NCBI GenBank assembly: GCA_020443005.1
Contig: JAGRJA010000354.1
Span: forward strand, 1-5,577
Source of the DNA: Pseudomonadales bacterium
GTDB taxonomy: Bacteria; Pseudomonadota; Gammaproteobacteria; Pseudomonadales; UBA7239
Length of the DNA: 5,577 bases
Direction: 5' to 3'
This document shows, one piece after another, positions 1-3,684 of the stretch. Made by a program: the position numbers and the translations under genes. Numbering within the stretch: the first letter of the stretch is position 1; each line of letters opens with the position of its first letter. The notes beneath the pieces were generated by a model, which saw only the letters and a list, made by a program, of their open reading frames with translations, was not told where the DNA came from and made no database searches.

Positions 1-508
1 GATCCGGGCGCATACAATCGTTTACAGCAGCCCCCTCTTTCAAAAACTCGGGATTGGAGACCACATCAAACTCAATATGCTCGTTCCTTGAGGCAAGGAC
101 TTCCGAGATTTTCGCCTTCACCTTGTCTGCCGTGCCAACAGGTACAGTGGATTTGTTGATAATGACTTTATAACCCGTCATCTCAGAACCAATGGTTTCT
201 GCCACGTTAAGAACGTATTTTAAATCCGCAGAGCCGTTTTCATCCGGTGGGGTTCCTACCGCAATCAGGAGCAATTGCCCGTGTTGAATACCTTTCTGGA
301 AGTCCGTTGTAAACACTAACCGGCCATCGGAATGATTATCCTTGATTAATGACTCCAGCCCGGGTTCAAATATGGGGATAATCCCCTGCTCCAGGTTCTG
401 GATCTTGTTCTGGTCGACATCCACACAGATCACATCATGCCCTACATTCGCCAGCACAGCACCTTGCACCAGGCCGACATACCCTACCCCAAATACTGTT
501 ACGCGCAT
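1..508 (-). CDS. ugd: UDP-glucose 6-dehydrogenase, N-terminal part (cut by window edge)
   Basis: This enzyme oxidises UDP-glucose to UDP-glucuronate with two NAD+ in the cytoplasm, supplying precursor for exopolysaccharide, capsule or LPS sugars. The visible 169 residues are the NAD-binding Rossmann domain. They show GVGYVG at residues 7-12, acidic residues D30 and D32 at the end of the second strand (NAD preference), FEPGL at 47-51, VGTP at 84-87, STVPVGT at 120-126 and NPEFLKEG at 152-159, all hallmarks of the UDP-glucose/GDP-mannose dehydrogenase family. The linker helix, catalytic Cys and C-terminal UDP-binding domain lie beyond position 1. The ATG at 508 is chosen because the glycine-rich loop starts at the usual distance from it and CAGGA lies 8 nt upstream. 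No frameshift is seen. GDP-mannose dehydrogenase is the main alternative; NPEFLKEG followed by MRPD favours Ugd. The dehydrogenase family is certain, the exact substrate nearly so. Confidence 0.94.
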   Translation of the reverse strand, partial: MRVTVFGVGYVGLVQGAVLANVGHDVICVDVDQNKIQNLEQGIIPIFEPGLESLIKDNHSDGRLVFTTDFQKGIQHGQLLLIAVGTPPDENGSADLKYVLNVAETIGSEMTGYKVIINKSTVPVGTADKVKAKISEVLASRNEHIEFDVVSNPEFLKEGAAVNDCMRPD

Positions 509-542
509 TCAGTCAATCCTGTTTATTGTTTCTTGTGGTGAG

Positions 543-564
543 ACACATCCCTTTCGGAATGCGT
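543..564 (-). other. Stem-loop with GAAA tetraloop in the ugd leader
   Basis: Read on the minus strand, this segment folds as ACGCATTCC / GAAA / GGGATGTGT: nine consecutive pairs (two of them G-U) closed by a GNRA-type tetraloop. It ends 34 nt before the ugd start codon. A run of six T precedes it and no T run follows, so it is not an intrinsic terminator in this direction; on the plus strand it is followed by A residues. It could be an mRNA leader structure or a chance fold. The complementarity is directly visible; the function is unknown. Confidence 0.45.
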
Positions 565-614
565 AAAAAACGAACCCGCTATGGAATCGCAATGAGAAAC
601 ACGTTTACATGAAC

Positions 615-944
615 TTAGCTTAAAAGGGCGTATTGCACTAATAGTTTCTCAGCGCTTTGCTTCGCTCTCATGAACGCAGTGATGAAAACCGTATTCTTTT
701 GTTCATCGAAGCGGTACAGCACCTTGTACTGATTATCGATCGTGAGCTGCAAGTAATCGGTCACACCAATCAGTTCGAGCTCTGGGCAAATCGGGCAGAT
801 TTGCGGATTCTTGGCAAGCTTGTCTACCGCGATATCAATAAGTTGCTCGCTGAGCTCCTCTGGATTCGAGATAAACTCGGCCATATATCGCTCAAGGATT
901 AAGAGGGTTTCAAAACCGACACGGGTGATCTCAATTTTTGCCAA
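615..944 (-). CDS. RelE/ParE-superfamily toxin of a type II toxin-antitoxin pair
   Basis: This 109-residue protein is probably the toxin partner of the adjacent Phd/YefM-like antitoxin. The family includes ribosome-dependent mRNA endonucleases (RelE-like) and gyrase poisons (ParE-like); which activity applies here cannot be read from the sequence. An N-terminal helical region (about residues 10-47) is followed by the characteristic C-terminal beta-sheet: YKVLYRFDE at 73-81, then VFITAFMRAKQ at 86-96. The basic and polar residues R78, R93, K95 and Q96 sit where the family keeps functional residues. Length fits the family. The start is TTG at 944-942: there is no in-frame ATG before the upstream stop at 962-960, the next in-frame ATG (residue 21) would remove the first helix, and GAGGA lies about 10 nt upstream. 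The gene overlaps the antitoxin by 14 nt, implying translational coupling. Family assignment rests on the C-terminal pattern plus context. Confidence 0.75.
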   Translation of the reverse strand: MAKIEITRVGFETLLILERYMAEFISNPEELSEQLIDIAVDKLAKNPQICPICPELELIGVTDYLQLTIDNQYKVLYRFDEQKNTVFITAFMRAKQSAEKLLVQYALLS

Positions 945-1200
945 GATCAGCCATTCCTCTTAATCGTCGTTGTTTTAGCGCTTCTTTTGCTTCCGCTGGG
1001 GACAGTGTGTTGCCGGAGCGGATGTCCCGTTCAGCCAGATTCATTAATTTGAGAAGTGAAATCGCCTCATCTTTACGCTGCGCCTGTTGTTCGGATTCAA
1101 TCCGATAAACGGGTTTTCCACTCTGCGTGATGACAATGGGCTCCTCCAGCTCCAACTTGGCGGCATTTTGCTTTAGATAACTGATGGTTTCTATTCGCAT
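931..1200 (-). CDS. Phd/YefM-family antitoxin
   Basis: This 89-residue protein should neutralise the downstream toxin and repress its own promoter. The N-terminal DNA-binding and dimerisation domain matches the Phd/YefM pattern: MRIETISYLKQNAAKL (1-16), then PIVITQSGKPVYRIES (21-36), the typical 'hV-TQ-G-P' strand-turn-strand. The C-terminal half (44-80) is a charged helical tail with LLKLMNLAERDIRSG, the type of flexible segment that wraps the toxin in this family. The start is ATG at 1200, with GGAAA a few bases upstream. It is the first gene of a two-gene operon, antitoxin before toxin, the usual order for this family. Regulation is probably autogenous: the promoter 35-60 bp upstream contains two inverted repeats. 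No defect is seen and the pair looks intact. Confidence 0.85.
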   Translation of the reverse strand: MRIETISYLKQNAAKLELEEPIVITQSGKPVYRIESEQQAQRKDEAISLLKLMNLAERDIRSGNTLSPAEAKEALKQRRLRGMADLGKN

Positions 1201-1234
1201 GGCATTTCCATAGGATTAAGGCATAAGCAGTCCA

Positions 1235-1262
1235 ATTATAGGCTATATATAGACTGATTCAA
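1235..1262 (-). promoter_or_regulatory. Sigma-70-type promoter of the toxin-antitoxin operon
   Basis: On the minus strand a perfect -10 TATAAT (1240-1235) is preceded, with a 16-bp spacer, by a -35-like TTGAAT (1262-1257; 4 of 6 matches to TTGACA). Transcription would start near 1228, giving a leader of about 28 nt before the antitoxin ATG at 1200. Spacing and position fit well, but no experimental support is available. Confidence 0.65.
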
Positions 1263-1270
1263 TCATCAGT
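1243..1270. promoter_or_regulatory. Candidate operator: two adjacent palindromes over the toxin-antitoxin promoter
   Basis: CTATATATAG at 1243-1252 is a perfect 10-bp palindrome within the promoter spacer. ACTGAT at 1253-1258 and ATCAGT at 1265-1270 are perfect inverted repeats separated by 6 bp, spanning the -35. Phd/YefM antitoxins typically bind short palindromes overlapping their own promoter, so these are the natural candidates for autorepression sites. The symmetry is visible; the binding is inferred. Confidence 0.45.
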
Positions 1271-1463
1271 TTTCCCTCATTCACCCCCGTTACCTGCGGC
1301 AATTTGATGACTCTTTAGCCAATTTACCAGAGGCAATCCCCTGCCTCCCGCCAATTTTTCGTTTTCCTGCCTACCAGACTCAGTAAGAAACAAATCATCA
1401 CCCTCATTCTATCCCAATGTTTTAGATGTGTTTTTTAAACTTTAAATTCAAATTTTATGGTTT
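1271..1463. other. Gene-free AT-rich stretch between the toxin-antitoxin and flagellin promoters
   Basis: No convincing coding frame or RNA gene is seen here. The right half (about 1420-1463) is strongly AT-rich, with several T and A runs. It is the expected location for the upstream activator site or bendable DNA that sigma-54 promoters need, but no clear FleQ- or FlrC-type box could be identified. A weak inverted repeat, GAGGCA/TGCCTC (1330-1347), lacks an adjacent T run. Confidence 0.5.
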
Positions 1464-1479
1464 TGGCACATCTTTCGCT
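1464..1479 (+). promoter_or_regulatory. Sigma-54 (RpoN) promoter of the flagellin gene
   Basis: The site TGGCACATCTTTCGCT matches the sigma-54 consensus TGGCAC-N5-TTGCW at all but one fixed position (C instead of T before the GC). The invariant GG (1465-1466) and GC (1477-1478) dinucleotides have the required 12-bp spacing. The start should fall near 1490, giving a leader of about 80 nt. Sigma-54 dependence with an enhancer-binding activator (FleQ/FlrC class) is known for polar flagellar genes, including some flagellins, in Vibrio and Pseudomonas relatives. No well-formed sigma-28 promoter was found in the same region. Confidence 0.78.
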
Positions 1480-1530
1480 TATCAGGAGACAAGGGCAAAT
1501 GTGCTTGCCGCATACAAATTTTTATTTGTT

Positions 1531-1550
1531 CGCCAGTTGATTAAACGGCG
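1531..1550 (+). other. Small hairpin in the flagellin 5' leader
   Basis: CGCC-A-GTT (1531-1538) pairs with AACGGCG (1544-1550) around a GATTA loop, giving 7 pairs with one bulged A. It ends 8 nt before the AAGGGG ribosome-binding site (1559-1564), which sits 7 nt before the flagellin ATG. It could stabilise the abundant flagellin mRNA or tune ribosome access, but it is short enough to be chance. Confidence 0.35.
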
Positions 1551-1571
1551 GTAAAACCAAGGGGAAATGTT

Positions 1572-3632
1572 ATGCCTCAAATAATTAACACCAACATCGC
1601 GTCAATCAATGCGCAGAGAAACCTGGATACTTCCCAGGCTGCCAACCAGACCGCGTTGCAGAGACTTTCCTCTGGTCTTCGCATCAACAGTGCGAAAGAC
1701 GACGCCGCCGGCCTGGCCATTTCAACCCGCTTCACCTCCCAGGTACGCGGCCTTACCGTTGCAATACGAAACGCCGGTGACGGTGTATCTCTTGCGCAAA
1801 CAGCGGAAGGCGCACTCGGAGCGATGACCGAAGGGCTGCTTCGTATTCGTGACCTGGCATTGCAGTCCGCCAACGCGACTAACAGTGACATTGACCGGCA
1901 GGCACTTAATCAGGAAGTGCAGCAGCTCAAATCGGAAATCAAGCGAATTTCGGACCAAACCAACTTCAACGGCACCAAACTACTGGATGGCACGTTCTCG
2001 GATGTGACCTTTCAGATTGGGGCCAACGAGGGTGAAAGCGTGACGTTTGGCATCGATGGTGCCACCGTGGATCAGCTGGGCGCAGCGAATACAGACGGGA
2101 TCAGCTCAGATCAACAGGGCGGCCCAACGCAAACCGTTGCACAATTAGCGGCAGGCGACCTGGTCATCAATGGTATTGCCGTCGGCGCATCCAGCGGTGT
2201 CGATGACGCCTTCTCCAGTTTCGAGCAGGAAAAGTCGGCCATCGCCAAGGCTGCCGCCATTAACGCGGTATCTGAACAGACCGGCGTAGAAGCGGTGATT
2301 AACAATACCACGGTCAGCGGTTCATCCACGTTCAACGCGGCAGCAGCCAGCGGCACGATCATCATAAACGCGGTCACCATTAATATCGGGGCGGATGCGG
2401 CACTGACCGACGAAGCCAACTTGAATAATATTGTTAACGTCATCAATGAGCGATCCGGCCAGACCGGCGTTATCGCCTCATTCAACGGAAACTCTGATAC
2501 GGGTATCTCCTTGAGCGCGGCTGACGGAAGAAACATCGTCATCGCTGATGGCAGTGTTACCCTGACCAATGCCGGGATTGCGACACAAACCACCTATGCG
2601 GGCAGCTACACCTTGGTGTCGTCGGATGGCTCACCCGTACAACTGGATACTACCACTGGTAATATCGCCAACGCCGGCCTAGCCGTAGGCAAATTCAGTG
2701 GCAGCAACAGTGGTGCTATTGGTCAGGAGGTCGCCAATGCAGCACTGGTCACGGGTGATCTGGTGATCAACGGCGTACCGGTTGGCCCCACCCTGCAATC
2801 TTATGACACGGCGTCCAGTACCGGACGCGACACAAGTGCGATTGCCAAAGCAGAGGCCATCAACAAGATTGCCGAACAGACCGGCGTGCGGGCAATTGTC
2901 AACTCGACCATCCTTAACGCAGGCACCATCGCGACCGGTTTAGCGCAGTCCGGTAGCTTTGATATCAACAACGTGACCATCAATATTTCCTACAGTGCGG
3001 CGGATACGGTGGCAGACAAACAAAATGCCATTATTTCCGCGGTCAACAACAAGTCTGGTCAGACCGGGGTAAGAGCGGAAGCGCTGGGTGACACGTACCG
3101 CCTGATTGCTGATGACGGACGCAACCTGACGCTCAGCAATCTGCAGGGTACGCTTTCCCTCGCGGGGATTGGTCAAACCGGTATTGTGTATCCCGACACC
3201 ACGCAGAGCAGCATTACGCTTCAGTCTGCGGGGCAGATCGAACTGGATACCATCACCGGGAACATTGAGCGAGCCGGATTTGAGGTCGGCACCTATGGCG
3301 CGAATAAACGAGGCCAATTGGTGGAGGACATAGACATCTCCACCGTGGATGGAGCGCTGCTCGCTTTGGACTCGGTGGACAACGCGCTGAACCTGATCAA
3401 CCTGCAACGAGCCAACCTCGGTGCGATCCAGAACCGGTTCGAGTCGACCATTTCGAATCAGGCGATCGCAACGGAAAACTTATCCGCCGCCAACTCGCGA
3501 ATTAAAGACGCGGACTTCGCGGCAGAAACGGCCGAACTGTCCAGATCCCAGGTATTGCAACAGGCCGGTTTGTCCATACTCGCTCAGGCCAATGGACAGC
3601 CGCAACAGGTACTGCAGCTGTTGCAAGGCTAA
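1572..3632 (+). CDS. fliC: Flagellin, large form with duplicated central domain
   Basis: This is the structural subunit of the flagellar filament, exported by the flagellar type III system and polymerised under the FliD cap. The 686 residues contain no cysteine. The N-terminal D0/D1 (about 1-165) has NTNIASINAQRNL at 6-18, QRLSSGLRINSAKDDAAGLAI at 30-50 and the D1 segment LLRIRDLALQSANATNS at 89-105, which matches the conserved TLR5-recognised surface of beta/gamma flagellins. The C-terminal D1/D0 (about 585-686) has INLQRANLGAIQNRF at 609-623 and ends QPQQVLQLLQG. The roughly 420-residue centre replaces D2/D3 and consists of two similar 200-residue units, each with two Flagellin_IN-like segments ending in QTGV. 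Typical flagellins are 280-500 residues, so this is a large form. ATG 1572 has AAGGGG 7 nt upstream. Transcription is likely from the sigma-54 site. A modification-type gene follows, rather than flaG or fliD. Confidence 0.97.
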   Translation: MPQIINTNIASINAQRNLDTSQAANQTALQRLSSGLRINSAKDDAAGLAISTRFTSQVRGLTVAIRNAGDGVSLAQTAEGALGAMTEGLLRIRDLALQSANATNSDIDRQALNQEVQQLKSEIKRISDQTNFNGTKLLDGTFSDVTFQIGANEGESVTFGIDGATVDQLGAANTDGISSDQQGGPTQTVAQLAAGDLVINGIAVGASSGVDDAFSSFEQEKSAIAKAAAINAVSEQTGVEAVINNTTVSGSSTFNAAAASGTIIINAVTINIGADAALTDEANLNNIVNVINERSGQTGVIASFNGNSDTGISLSAADGRNIVIADGSVTLTNAGIATQTTYAGSYTLVSSDGSPVQLDTTTGNIANAGLAVGKFSGSNSGAIGQEVANAALVTGDLVINGVPVGPTLQSYDTASSTGRDTSAIAKAEAINKIAEQTGVRAIVNSTILNAGTIATGLAQSGSFDINNVTINISYSAADTVADKQNAIISAVNNKSGQTGVRAEALGDTYRLIADDGRNLTLSNLQGTLSLAGIGQTGIVYPDTTQSSITLQSAGQIELDTITGNIERAGFEVGTYGANKRGQLVEDIDISTVDGALLALDSVDNALNLINLQRANLGAIQNRFESTISNQAIATENLSAANSRIKDADFAAETAELSRSQVLQQAGLSILAQANGQPQQVLQLLQG
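2130..2711 (+). repeat. Flagellin central unit A (residues about 187-380)
   Basis: This is the first of two tandem protein-level repeats in the exposed filament domain. Landmarks are GDLVING at 195-201, SAIAKA at 222-227, EQTGV at 235-239, VTINI at 268-272, SGQTGV at 295-300 and LDTTTGNIANAGL at 358-370. Each recurs exactly or nearly 200 residues later. DNA identity is only moderate, so the duplication is old and has diverged. The two halves of the unit resemble Flagellin_IN (hook IN) motifs. Boundaries are approximate. Confidence 0.85.
2730..3311 (+). repeat. Flagellin central unit B (residues about 387-580)
   Basis: This is the second copy of the central unit: GDLVING at 395-401, SAIAKA at 422-427, EQTGV at 435-439, VTINI at 468-472, SGQTGV at 495-500 and LDTITGNIERAGF at 558-570. 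The period relative to unit A is exactly 600 bp at both ends, although short compensating indels occur inside (for example DGRN at 318-321 against 516-519). Preserved overall length suggests a structural constraint on the folded unit. Confidence 0.85.
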
Positions 3633-3671
3633 TGGCAGAAAAGAACACAGACTAATTGACCGAACATTTTC

Positions 3672-3676
3672 AGGAG
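3672..3676 (+). promoter_or_regulatory. Ribosome-binding site of the TPR-methyltransferase gene
   Basis: AGGAG lies 8 nt before the ATG at 3685, a near-ideal Shine-Dalgarno that fixes the start of the long open frame. The 52-bp gap after the flagellin stop (3633-3684) shows no terminator hairpin and no convincing promoter, which supports co-transcription with flagellin. Confidence 0.75.
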
Positions 3677-3684
3677 TTAGGGCC

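Noticed and set aside
342..566. Plus-strand 74-codon open frame at the left end
   Set aside because: It is antisense to the well-conserved N-terminus of ugd, and its translation has no recognisable features.
657..902. Plus-strand 81-codon open frame across the toxin gene
   Set aside because: It is antisense to a recognisable RelE/ParE-like toxin, has no family resemblance and no clear ribosome-binding site.
1253..1270. ACTGATTCAATCATCAGT as a FleQ-type activator box for flagellin
   Set aside because: It only loosely resembles GTCAATNATTGAC and lies about 220 bp upstream of the expected transcript start, directly over the toxin-antitoxin -35, so an operator role is simpler.
1330..1347. Inverted repeat GAGGCA/TGCCTC as a terminator
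   Set aside because: The stem is only 6 bp with a C-rich loop and no adjoining T run on either strand. It also lies upstream of, not after, the genes on both sides.
1436..1462. Possible sigma-28 promoter: TAAACTTT close to the -35 consensus TAAAGTTT
   Set aside because: The sequence at the correct -10 distance (TTATGGTT) bears no resemblance to GCCGATAA, while a strong sigma-54 site lies immediately downstream.
1507..1514. GCCGCATA resembling a sigma-28 -10 element
   Set aside because: The expected -35 position holds CAAGGGCA rather than TAAAGTTT, and the site would leave the better sigma-54 match unexplained.
2111..2593. Minus-strand 160-codon open frame inside the flagellin gene, and similar ones at 2940-3407 and 3480-3902
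   Set aside because: These are shadows of strong plus-strand coding sequence with low-complexity or featureless translations.
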